Source: Deltaproteobacteria bacterium
Lineage (GTDB): Bacteria > Myxococcota_A > Polyangia > HGW-17
Direction of reading: 5' to 3'
DNA length: 64,000 nucleotides
NCBI GenBank assembly: GCA_016937155.1
Contig: JAFGWM010000038.1
Coordinates: 62,001-126,000, forward strand
Under the pieces are notes generated by a model. It saw nothing but the letters and a program-made list of their open reading frames with translations. It was not told the origin of the DNA and ran no database searches. Positions 9,234 through 18,487 of the stretch are shown here, piece after piece. The translations under genes and the position numbers were made by a program. How positions within the stretch are numbered: position 1 is the first letter of the stretch; each line of letters starts with the position of its first letter.

Positions 9234-11300
9234 CTACAGCTCACCAAATGGCTGGATGCTTACATTACTGTCAAGTTCCTGATAACTCAAAACCCTTACA
9301 TCGGGAACCTCAATAATAAGTAACTGTCTCAAATATCTTCTCACATCCATGGAACTCACCACAGTCAAAGGTGCCACACCTCCATTTCTTTTCAATTCAA
9401 TGGCCTTTTGCTGTATCTCAGATGCAGCATCGGGATCAACACTCAAAAAACTTCCATGAAGCCCTTTCTGTATACCTGCTCTTATTTCGTCCTCAGTCTC
9501 TTCACTGGCAATATATACACCAAGAAGATTACCATCCGAAAGTGAACCGGAAATCTCCTTTTTTAAATCAATCCTGACATATTCAGTAAGAATAAGAGGA
9601 TCACCCTCACTCTGAAGCCATTTCTTAAGAGAGTACATAATTCTATCAAGAGGACGAATTGAAATACCCTCTTCAAGAAGTCTTTTTAAAATTTCATTTA
9701 GTATAGTAAGGTTTACCGGTGCAGGGTAGCATTCTTCTACAAGAGCACTCTGAGTTTTCTCAAGAGAATTAACCAGTATTCTCGCAGTATCAGGATTCAT
9801 CAGCTCAAAAAGATTTTTTTCAATAACTGCAGCTGAATGCTGGAATATGAATTCATCTGCATCAAGAATTTTGTCTGGGGGCAAACTGGAAAGAATTGAA
9901 TCATCCTTTATTGAGTAAGCCACAAGTTCGGGCAAAGCAAAGTCTACAGACGAAAAAAAAGATGGTGATATATCAAGAGTTGAAACATCACCCAAAAATA
10001 TTATCTGATCCCTGCTGAGAAAACCACCGGCATATCTTTGTTCCCTTATATAAATATTATATTTTCCACTGCCAATTCCGGGAGAATGAATAAGCTTCAC
10101 TGGGGGTATCAGCATTCCATATTTCCAGAAAAGAGTATTTCGCAATTCTGAAAAATACTGTTTTATCATGTCAGAATCAAATACTTCATCCCCGGCACCT
10201 ATTTCCACCATCAGCATTTTAAGGGGAGGAACAAGTGCTCCCTTCTCCACATCAGAATCACCTTCTCTGGTTATAGGAGCTTCCTCTTCTTCATAGCTTC
10301 TCTGAGAATTTTTCCTGAGCCTGAACATTAAAAATACAAGTCCTGATCCCAGAATAAAAAATGGAATTCCCGGCATTCCAGGCACCAGAGCGAGAAGAAT
10401 AAGCAAACCACCGGTATATCCTAATGCAACAGGCTGAGATGTTATCTGTGAAAGTATATCACCTCCAAGTTGAGATCCTTTTTCCTCACTTGCAACTCTT
10501 GTTATTATGAAACCGCTGGAAAGACTTATTAAAAGTGAAGGAATCTGAGAAACCAGACCATCACCAATTGTAAGTACACTATACGTCTGTAGAGCTTCTG
10601 ACGCGGTCATATCCATATAGGCAATACCTGTTCCTAAGCCAGCAAGAATATTAATTGCTGTAATTATAAGACCTGCAATCGCATCTCCTTTTACAAATTT
10701 CATAGCCCCATCCATGGCCCCATACATCTGACTCTGACGCTGTAGATCTGATCGCTGTCTCCGGGCCTGCTCATAACTGATATGGCCACTCCTTAGTTCG
10801 GCGTCAATTGACATCTGTTTACCCGGCATTGCATCAAGGGTAAATCTAGCTGCAACCTCAGCCACTCTTTCCGAACCTTTAGCTATTACCACAAACTGGA
10901 TTATAGTCAGAATTAAAAACACAACTCCGCCCACTATAAGATTTCCTGATACAACAAACTGTCCAAATGAATCAATTACTGTTCCAGCATCTGCATTGAG
11001 GAGTATCAGACGGGTTGAACTGACATTAAGCCCAAGCCTAAACATCGTTGCAATAAGTAGCATACTGGGAAAGGCTGCAATTTTAAGAGGCTCTGTTATA
11101 TGAAGAGCAACCAGCAAAAGTGTGGCACTTATTGCAATATTCAAAGTCAAGAGAAGATCAAGTATAAATGTGGGAAGAGGAATGACCATAAGAATCAAAA
11201 TGGCCATGACAAGACCGGCAACTGCCAGATTACCGAATTTACCTATATGATTAGTTTGATTTCTCAAGCCTGAATACTCCGTAAAGCCCAGGGGATACAA
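9234..11300 (-). CDS. SctV/FlhA-family (FHIPEP) type III export apparatus protein
   Basis: ATMFRLGLNVSSTRLIL, RFTLDAMPGKQMSIDAELRSG, YGAMDGAMKFVKGDAIAGL, LTIGDGLVSQIPSLLISLSSGFIITR, C-term VLSYQEL; the AMKFVKGDAIAG form favours SctV over FlhA; exact start uncertain because the ORF overlaps the upstream gene. Confidence 0.88.
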   Translation of the reverse strand: MYPLGFTEYSGLRNQTNHIGKFGNLAVAGLVMAILILMVIPLPTFILDLLLTLNIAISATLLLVALHITEPLKIAAFPSMLLIATMFRLGLNVSSTRLILLNADAGTVIDSFGQFVVSGNLIVGGVVFLILTIIQFVVIAKGSERVAEVAARFTLDAMPGKQMSIDAELRSGHISYEQARRQRSDLQRQSQMYGAMDGAMKFVKGDAIAGLIITAINILAGLGTGIAYMDMTASEALQTYSVLTIGDGLVSQIPSLLISLSSGFIITRVASEEKGSQLGGDILSQITSQPVALGYTGGLLILLALVPGMPGIPFFILGSGLVFLMFRLRKNSQRSYEEEEAPITREGDSDVEKGALVPPLKMLMVEIGAGDEVFDSDMIKQYFSELRNTLFWKYGMLIPPVKLIHSPGIGSGKYNIYIREQRYAGGFLSRDQIIFLGDVSTLDISPSFFSSVDFALPELVAYSIKDDSILSSLPPDKILDADEFIFQHSAAVIEKNLFELMNPDTARILVNSLEKTQSALVEECYPAPVNLTILNEILKRLLEEGISIRPLDRIMYSLKKWLQSEGDPLILTEYVRIDLKKEISGSLSDGNLLGVYIASEETEDEIRAGIQKGLHGSFLSVDPDAASEIQQKAIELKRNGGVAPLTVVSSMDVRRYLRQLLIIEVPDVRVLSYQELDSNVSIQPFGEL

Positions 11301-11739
11301 TTCTTACGTTTATTTTCGGTCCTCGAAGGAAAGAAATAACCACACCGATAGTACGGGCATCAATAGTGACCCATGCAAGATGAGTAAATAGAGGATCTCC
11401 CTCAAAGCTCATTCCACTCAAGGCATCATTTAAATATTCATGTATTTCCTCTATATCAGCATTTTCTGAAGGAAGAGAAATTACAACAGGATCTTCATCT
11501 GGAATATCAGCACTGCAACTGGGCATATCTGGATTTCTTTCAAATCTGATACTTGCATCCAGAGTAGAACTGCTGACATCTCTAATATCCAGAACAAGTA
11601 CACTGCAGACATCCAGACCTTTTCTGACAAGTCTTGTCTGCTTTATTCCTCCACGCCACTCACCCCTGAATTCTTTTATTTCCTGACATGACGAGAAAAG
11701 AAACAAAATTCCAAGAGAAAAAATTATTGTTCTGAACAT
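11251..11739 (-). CDS. Lipoprotein of unknown function
   Basis: MFRTIIFSLGILFLFSSCQE leader/lipobox; 3' end overlaps the predicted 5' end of the SctV-like gene by ~50 nt. Confidence 0.6.
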   Translation of the reverse strand: MFRTIIFSLGILFLFSSCQEIKEFRGEWRGGIKQTRLVRKGLDVCSVLVLDIRDVSSSTLDASIRFERNPDMPSCSADIPDEDPVVISLPSENADIEEIHEYLNDALSGMSFEGDPLFTHLAWVTIDARTIGVVISFLRGPKINVRIVSPGLYGVFRLEKSN

Positions 11740-11849
11740 TTTTATCACCGAATACAATTTACAATTTAGAAACAAGTGAAATTTCCATTAACTGATGTTA
11801 TACACATACTACTGTATTTTGTAACAGTATTTCTAAAAGGAAATATAGG

Positions 11850-13418
11850 ATGTCAATCCAGTTCTTCACAGTCAACTCTACCACGAACATAAAAGTGATT
11901 CCACCCGGACGGAATTTTTATTTTATATCTCTTTTTGCTCTTATACTGTTTCATGGTTTTGCAGTCTCTGTCAGCGCACAGAATTCCAGCGTAAATGATG
12001 AAAAATCCTTAAAAGCAAACATTCAAAAAACCACTTCTTCCTCTAAATCCATAAATAAGAACTGCAAGTGTGACTGCCCCGGAGCACAAACTTCTGAGCA
12101 TAAAAACCTCTATATCGAAAAAATTCTGGTGGAAGGGTCCGGAAGTAAAAGTTCATCTCTGATAAAAAGAACTATATCAATAAAAGAAGGCACATGGATA
12201 CGTCCGGATGATCCTTCAATAGAACAGAGCAGACTGAAACTATTCGCTCTGGGTTTTTTTGATTCAGTTGATTTCTATTTTAGAAAAGGCTCTTCCCGGG
12301 GAAAAGTAATTCTTGTGATTAATACACGAAAAAGAGGCACCCTTCTTTTAAAACATATATTTATGGGCTCCAGCAGAATTATTCCTTTCTGGCTTGGTCT
12401 GAGTGTGGAAGAAAAGAATTTTTTAAATATGGGAATTACTCTTGGCGGAAGCGTACTTGCAACTACCAAGGCTGATATTATGAATGGAAGATCCCAGTAC
12501 GGAGCTGAAGCTTACGCATTTTTTCCCAGTTTTCTCGGTATTCCTCTATTTTTGGGAACCAGATTCAACTATGGCAGCGAATTTTACAGAATATACGGTT
12601 CCCCCGACAATGGAGATCCTGAAAATTTCCTCTCAATGCCGTATATCAGGGGTGGATACAAACTGGAAACATTTTTTCCTCTTAACTCATTCTGGTTTAG
12701 GGTTTCGTTTAAAAACGATCATTATATTACAAACTTACCTTCTGAAACAATCAGGCATTTTGAAGATGGCACTTCAAAAAAAATTAATTTTGGAATTGAA
12801 GACGGTAATAGCGTGATTGGTTCAATAAATCTTAAACTCATACATGATACAACAGATCGTCCATTTTTACCAACCAGGGGACATTTTTTCAGTATGGGGG
12901 TTAAATTCGGAGCTCCAGTCTATTTTGGTGCATATTCATTCACACGTGGAGAACTCAATTATAAACAGTATTTCAGTTATGAAAAACATATTTTTTCCTT
13001 ACATTTCATGGCTGGAGCCATTGCAGGTAATGTACCGTTGTTTGAAAAATATTATATAGGTGACATTCAGGATCTGGTAGCACCAAGAGCTCTTGAAATG
13101 AATATGAGTGTGGCTCCTACCCCAAATTTCCTGGGCACAAATATTACAGAAACCAGGTGGGGTACAACTGCATTCAAGTTTTGTGTAAGATATGATTACC
13201 CATTTATGGGAAACTGGGGAATAATATACCGGGGCAATGTCTTTATAGGTGCCGGTATCCTAGGCTTGGCAACAGTTTCTCAACTGAAATACAGGGAAAG
13301 CGACTTATGGAGCAGTATTCCCATTGATCTTACTTTTGACTTCGGGATTCATCTTGATACCAGATATGGAATGTTTAAGCTTTCGATATCAAACGCAATA
13401 GGAAGACTCCCCTTTTAG
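11850..13418 (+). CDS. Omp85/BamA-TamA-family outer membrane protein with a single POTRA-like segment
   Basis: POTRA-like IEKILVEGSGSKSSSLIKRTISIKEG...SRLKLFALGFFDSVDFYFRKG; LPTRGHFFSMGVKFGAPV and C-terminal beta-barrel strands. Confidence 0.75.
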   Translation: MSIQFFTVNSTTNIKVIPPGRNFYFISLFALILFHGFAVSVSAQNSSVNDEKSLKANIQKTTSSSKSINKNCKCDCPGAQTSEHKNLYIEKILVEGSGSKSSSLIKRTISIKEGTWIRPDDPSIEQSRLKLFALGFFDSVDFYFRKGSSRGKVILVINTRKRGTLLLKHIFMGSSRIIPFWLGLSVEEKNFLNMGITLGGSVLATTKADIMNGRSQYGAEAYAFFPSFLGIPLFLGTRFNYGSEFYRIYGSPDNGDPENFLSMPYIRGGYKLETFFPLNSFWFRVSFKNDHYITNLPSETIRHFEDGTSKKINFGIEDGNSVIGSINLKLIHDTTDRPFLPTRGHFFSMGVKFGAPVYFGAYSFTRGELNYKQYFSYEKHIFSLHFMAGAIAGNVPLFEKYYIGDIQDLVAPRALEMNMSVAPTPNFLGTNITETRWGTTAFKFCVRYDYPFMGNWGIIYRGNVFIGAGILGLATVSQLKYRESDLWSSIPIDLTFDFGIHLDTRYGMFKLSISNAIGRLPF

Positions 13419-13420
13419 AG

Positions 13421-14041
13421 ATGAAAAACTTTATTTTTGCAATCACATTAATCTCAATCACTGTATTTATGTCAGGCACATCGGCCAAAGAGAGATTGTT
13501 CGAAATAAAAGGGAACAACATTCTGCTTAATTATTCTTTTAAGATTAAAAAGAAAAAATTTATTCTGAAAAAAATGAAATCTGGTATTTCCCAGAGAATT
13601 CTATATTCCATAGGGCTGTTTCAGGCTGGATCATCAAATCCAGTCAGTGCAATTGTACGATTCTGCTCAATCACATATGATTTATGGGATGAAAAATATA
13701 GCGTAATATGTGAGTCTCCAGGAAAAAAATTAAAAACAACCCTTAAAAAAGATAAACAGCTGCTTTACTTTATATCTTCGTTTTCCCGGTTTAAAATAGG
13801 GTTAAAAAATTTTATTAAATCAGACAAAGAATATTATGTTAAGACAACTGTTCAATTGAATCCTGTATCTCCCAAACTTCTGCGAAAAGTCAGGGCATGG
13901 TTGAGGCAGAGTGATCAGAGCAGCTATACAACCAACTATCTTGGTTCTTTCCTTTCACTTTTTGTATCAAAAAATATTGGTGGAAATGATCTGGAATTTA
14001 ATTTCAAAACACCAGCTATGAAAGGAATTCTGATAAAGTGA
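13421..14041 (+). CDS. Hypothetical secreted protein
   Basis: 206 aa with signal peptide; immediately follows the Omp85-like gene and overlaps next start by GTGA. Confidence 0.6.
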   Translation: MKNFIFAITLISITVFMSGTSAKERLFEIKGNNILLNYSFKIKKKKFILKKMKSGISQRILYSIGLFQAGSSNPVSAIVRFCSITYDLWDEKYSVICESPGKKLKTTLKKDKQLLYFISSFSRFKIGLKNFIKSDKEYYVKTTVQLNPVSPKLLRKVRAWLRQSDQSSYTTNYLGSFLSLFVSKNIGGNDLEFNFKTPAMKGILIK

Positions 14042-15558
14042 TCTTTCGAAAGACTATTTCAGGAAAACTTACACTTGCCATTATAACAGCAACTGTAATT
14101 CCCTCTGTGGTGACTATAACCCTACTTTATAATCTTCTCAGTGCTCATGACAGTATGGTAAGAGGACACCTTTCCAATATTTCAAAAAATCGTTCAAGAA
14201 TAATGGATTCTTATAAATCTCTTCTTCTGGAAAAGAAAAAAAGATACAAACATGAATCCACGATTGTTATATCAGAATTTGAAAAAAATATTTCAGAAGG
14301 ATTATCCATACATCAGTCATTCAAAGAGATTATGGATAATTATGAAGAAATCACTCAGTTGGCTCTTTTCAATTCATGGGATAAATCTTCTGACAATACA
14401 TGGTTTATGCACGAAAACACTTCACATATTTCTCTACCTTTTGCTGAAATAACAAAAGATGAGGGATTTAACTATAATTTAAGATACATTTACATCAACC
14501 TTCCCACATCTCTTGGTATGCTGAGAATAGTACTCCACACTGATGAAACCCAGTTGAAGGACTATAAAATACTGGCGGCAATATACTCTGATAACGAACA
14601 GATGTTGAATATTTACAGAGGAATCAGAAAATATTACTGGAGATTTTTCTTTCTGGCAATTCTGATAATTGGAGTATTCTCATACCTGGCTGCTAAACCA
14701 ATTCTTAGAAAAATGATAAATAGAATTTCAATTCTTGCAATGGCAAGCAGAAATGTAGCCAAGGGAGATCTTGATACCAGAGTTCCTGTATCAGGTGGGG
14801 ATGAGATTAGTGAACTTTCCATTGATTTTAATAATATGATTACAGAACTTAATCATTACAGAAATAAAAGCAGATATTTTGAGCGAATGGGAGCATGGCA
14901 GGAGGTAGCCAGAAATCTTGCTCATGAAATAAAAAATCCCCTTACACCTATCTTGCTGGCTGTTGAACAGATTCAGGAGAAAGTTCCTGTACAGGATAAA
15001 AAATTTGCCGGAATGGTTAACACTGCTGTCGAAATAGTAAAAGAGGAAGTTGAAACACTTAGACGTCTTGTGGAGGCATTTGGAAGTCTTGCAAGATTAC
15101 CTGAAAAGCAGAGTAAACCCGTCGTTTTAAATAATTTTATAATGGAAATAAAGGAACTTTCTGCACTGACATGGAGTAACATCAGCATCAAGTTCGATAT
15201 AAGTACTACTTCTGAGCTTTCCATTTTCGGGGATCCCATGCTTTTAAAAAGGGCTATTATGAATGTACTGGAAAATGCTGTTCATGCTACTGGTAACAAC
15301 AAAGAAAATACCGAGATCTCAGTAATTACTCATCATAAGGACAATAAGGTTTTTATTAAAATTACTGATAATGGTTCAGGAATATCAGACAGTGAAAAAA
15401 TTTTTGAACCTTATTTCACTACCAAAGATAAAGGAACCGGACTGGGTCTGCCTCTGGCAAAAAAAATAATGCTGGATATTGATGGTGATCTGACAGCTGA
15501 GATGAATGAAAAAAAAGGTACAACATTTATTTTTGAATTTCCTCTGATTACAAAATAA
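14038..15558 (+). CDS. NtrY-like membrane sensor histidine kinase (HAMP-HisKA-HATPase_c)
   Basis: ERMGAWQEVARNLAHEIKNPLTPILLAVEQIQ H-box; HAMP region; DNGSGISDSEKIFEPYFTTKDKGTGLGLPLAKKI; GTG start overlapping previous stop. Confidence 0.92.
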   Translation: MIFRKTISGKLTLAIITATVIPSVVTITLLYNLLSAHDSMVRGHLSNISKNRSRIMDSYKSLLLEKKKRYKHESTIVISEFEKNISEGLSIHQSFKEIMDNYEEITQLALFNSWDKSSDNTWFMHENTSHISLPFAEITKDEGFNYNLRYIYINLPTSLGMLRIVLHTDETQLKDYKILAAIYSDNEQMLNIYRGIRKYYWRFFFLAILIIGVFSYLAAKPILRKMINRISILAMASRNVAKGDLDTRVPVSGGDEISELSIDFNNMITELNHYRNKSRYFERMGAWQEVARNLAHEIKNPLTPILLAVEQIQEKVPVQDKKFAGMVNTAVEIVKEEVETLRRLVEAFGSLARLPEKQSKPVVLNNFIMEIKELSALTWSNISIKFDISTTSELSIFGDPMLLKRAIMNVLENAVHATGNNKENTEISVITHHKDNKVFIKITDNGSGISDSEKIFEPYFTTKDKGTGLGLPLAKKIMLDIDGDLTAEMNEKKGTTFIFEFPLITK

Positions 15559-15630
15559 CATTTGCAATATTTCCTGATATTGTGAAATAATCAAAACATC
15601 TGATTCGGATGACCCTAAAATGAGGTAAAA

Positions 15631-16248
15631 ATGCTGAAAATAGTTTCCGCGATAGTTTTTGTTTCTCTGCTTTCTTTCTCTCCGGTTGTTGTTGCAACAG
15701 AGAATAACAGTGCAGGTATTGAGCTAAATGGTGGGATAACGGGATGTTTAGGCAGTTACTGTGAGAGTGGAACACCTTTTCTGGGTGGCGGTATTACCCC
15801 TATAGTGAGAACCGGAAAAAATATTGCTCTGGGTTTCAATTTCCAGTATGGAACTTTTAAGGATGACAGTCTTGATTCGGTTTATTACTATTCATTCGGT
15901 CTTGAAGGCCGCTATTACTTCAATTTGACATCTTCAATATCCATCTATACCGGAGCTCAACTTAACTATACAACTCTGATGATTAACGTTGGTGAAGATT
16001 CAGATAAAGATTTCTCTGACCTGAGAGCCACCGGTCCGGGATTCTCAGTACTCGCCGGTCTGGAGTTTGCTGTGACAAAATCTTTTAATGTGGGATTCAA
16101 TCTCAGATATTCCTATCCTATCTGGAGTGAAGCATGCTTCACGGCAGATCAGTTGAGAATCTGCAGAGAACCTCAGGACAGTGATATAAAACTTGAATTA
16201 ATGCCGTTTTTCGCAGGTATTACTTTAAGTTACCTTTTACCTGAGTAA
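15631..16248 (+). CDS. Outer-membrane beta-barrel protein
   Basis: Signal peptide; alternating aromatic/hydrophobic strands (LEGRYYFNLTSSISIYTGAQLNYTTL, FNVGFNLRYSYP). Confidence 0.6.
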   Translation: MLKIVSAIVFVSLLSFSPVVVATENNSAGIELNGGITGCLGSYCESGTPFLGGGITPIVRTGKNIALGFNFQYGTFKDDSLDSVYYYSFGLEGRYYFNLTSSISIYTGAQLNYTTLMINVGEDSDKDFSDLRATGPGFSVLAGLEFAVTKSFNVGFNLRYSYPIWSEACFTADQLRICREPQDSDIKLELMPFFAGITLSYLLPE

Positions 16249-16476
16249 TCAGAGATAAAAAGCATAGGGGGATTCCATCATTTCGAAAGCTGTTTCCTTT
16301 TCATAACTATTTGGCTTTTGGTATTTTCGAAATAATTAAAACTGTAATCCTCATGTTATTTTAAGCTGCATGGGTTTATTCTTTCATGAATCCCAAATTT
16401 ATGATAACCCAGTTGGAGGAATAGAAACTCGAAAGTTAAATCAGTTAAATCTTTTCGGGTGTTTTTTGAGGTTCTT

Positions 16477-16707
16477 ATGAATACAGCTGTATGGACTTTT
16501 CTGGTTATTGTTGTTCTTTTTAGTGTAGGTGGTTATTTCGGACTTAAAAAGTTTTCGATTTATTACGCCAACAAAAAGACAAACAGGATTATTGACGAAT
16601 TCAGAAAATCAAACAATATTGAGGATCCAAGTAAATCCCTGAGCGAAATAGACCGAGAACTTGAAGATGAGGAGAACTCCAGTGTATCCTCACCGGAGAA
16701 AACCTGA
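16477..16707 (+). CDS. Small single-TM protein
   Basis: N-terminal TM helix NTAVWTFLVIVVLFSVGGYFGL; overlaps next gene start by 1 nt (TGATG). Confidence 0.55.
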   Translation: MNTAVWTFLVIVVLFSVGGYFGLKKFSIYYANKKTNRIIDEFRKSNNIEDPSKSLSEIDRELEDEENSSVSSPEKT

Positions 16708-17555
16708 TGGAAAGAATTTTCGGTTTCGCTACATCCAACGGCAATCTTACTGCACACGGCATTTATCCCTACAGAAAGAGTCTTCAACTTTCCGGAGAAA
16801 ATGCTCCCGTTCAGTGTGGCTTTGCATACTTCAAGCCTCAGGATGACGTTATTCTTAAAAGAAGACCATATCATCTGGATTCAGTAAATTTCTGGGAACC
16901 CCTCATTCATAACAATATATCCATGGGAATAGGTAAAATCTCATCTGCATCAAATGGACAGTCTTTGGTAAATACCTGTCCTTTTCGATATCGTAACTGG
17001 TATTTTGCAATGATGGGAAAAAGCAGGAATATATCCAAAATAAATGACTGGCTGATAGGGAGTCTGCCTCCCTACCTGAAGAGGAATATATCAGGGAATA
17101 CTGAAACAGAACATGTATTTCATCTTTTTTTAAGTTATCTTTACGATGGTGGAATAATAAACTCATGGGATTACAACCCTGATTCCATTGCATCTTCACT
17201 AAGAGGTACTCTGGACACATGGAAGCTTTTTGCCAGTGATGCAGGTGAAGATGATATTGATGCCGTTATAATTGCTGGTAACAGCAGGACTCTTATTGCT
17301 GTTTCAACCGGCTCAAACCGCCTGGGCATGAAAAAAATTGATGGAATAACCGGGGAATGTGCCTACTGCAGAGACAAACTTTTTGACGAAAAACCACACC
17401 AGCATCCTGATTTCAACGGAATTTATCTTTTAGCTGAAGCTGGAGATACGCCAGGAGACCATGGTCTATTCACCGTTAATCCTGATGAAATAATTCTCTT
17501 TCAGGAAAATTCTTTTTACAGTTATCCCCCACCGGAAAAAGAAATATCCCGGTAG
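16707..17555 (+). CDS. Class II glutamine amidotransferase-like protein lacking the catalytic Cys2
   Basis: MERIFGFATSNG resembles MCRLFGF...; GIGKISSASNGQSLVNTCPFRYRNWYFAMMGKS resembles HVRxAS...NTHPFxxxxWxFAHNG; second codon GAA (Glu). Confidence 0.5.
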   Translation: MERIFGFATSNGNLTAHGIYPYRKSLQLSGENAPVQCGFAYFKPQDDVILKRRPYHLDSVNFWEPLIHNNISMGIGKISSASNGQSLVNTCPFRYRNWYFAMMGKSRNISKINDWLIGSLPPYLKRNISGNTETEHVFHLFLSYLYDGGIINSWDYNPDSIASSLRGTLDTWKLFASDAGEDDIDAVIIAGNSRTLIAVSTGSNRLGMKKIDGITGECAYCRDKLFDEKPHQHPDFNGIYLLAEAGDTPGDHGLFTVNPDEIILFQENSFYSYPPPEKEISR

Positions 17556-17578
17556 AGTTTTCAACTGAAGGTATCATA

Positions 17579-18163
17579 ATGATTCCATCCCGAAATCTTC
17601 TACTTTTTTTCAGTTTTTTTTTGTTTTTTCTTTCTCTGGGATCAGCAAGATTCAATGAAGGAGAACTTTTTAAAGCGTCGCTTTATTTCCTTTTCTTCAG
17701 TTCAGGATCAATTATTTTTCTGGTTACATCTGTTTTTATTGAAAAAATTAAAAAAGCAAAAAAGATTTTTTCTCTAATTCTGGCTCTGTCAACGCTACTT
17801 CTGTCAATAATTCTATTGAAATTGTTCCCGGGAATTAAACCTCCAGTGCCTGATCCATTTATAACCAGAGACCCGGTGATTTTCAACTGGCACAGCATTT
17901 TGTCAGGTTATTTTCCGTTATCAGGATATATTATAGTTTTTTTATTGAGCATCAGAGAACTTCTAATTCAGTTCACAGAAGAAACTGATATTTATTCTTT
18001 GACATCCGGACTTTCTCTGGTGATATCATTATGGGGTATTTCCAGAGCAATACCTCCGATGGAATTCACCCTCACACTAATTTCAATGTTCTTTTTGGTC
18101 GTTGGGGCTTTTTTAGTAATTTATTTAAAAAGGAAAACCGCGAAAAATCAGGATTCGGAATAG
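17579..18163 (+). CDS. Polytopic membrane protein, unknown
   Basis: Multiple hydrophobic segments. Confidence 0.55.
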   Translation: MIPSRNLLLFFSFFLFFLSLGSARFNEGELFKASLYFLFFSSGSIIFLVTSVFIEKIKKAKKIFSLILALSTLLLSIILLKLFPGIKPPVPDPFITRDPVIFNWHSILSGYFPLSGYIIVFLLSIRELLIQFTEETDIYSLTSGLSLVISLWGISRAIPPMEFTLTLISMFFLVVGAFLVIYLKRKTAKNQDSE

Positions 18164-18396
18164 TCAACAAATTCAGTCATCAGAACTTCATTGGTTATCC
18201 CGGTAGCCATCTGCTCTTTCAAAGCATCGGTGATGGTGAGAATGAACTCATTCAAATCATCATTTGTTTTTAACTTATTTGACAGCTTTGCAGCACTTGG
18301 TGAATTATCAAGCATGGAACGGAATTCTTCAAGATCCAACGCTCCATCAAAGTCAATTATCAAATTTTCAAGAAAATATTCGACTAATTTTTCCAC
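18148..18396 (-). CDS. Small hypothetical protein with a degenerate EF-hand-like DFDGALDLEEF segment
   Basis: GTG start preceded by AGGAG; 82 aa; 3' end overlaps converging gene by 16 nt. Confidence 0.5.
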   Translation of the reverse strand: MEKLVEYFLENLIIDFDGALDLEEFRSMLDNSPSAAKLSNKLKTNDDLNEFILTITDALKEQMATGITNEVLMTEFVDYSES

Positions 18397-18487
18397 GGCA
18401 CACTCCTGATTGAGTTTGAAGTTTCTGAAAAAAAAACTGTAAAAACTTTTTCCAAATTCCTTTTACCATGTAGTTTTTCAAGGTACA

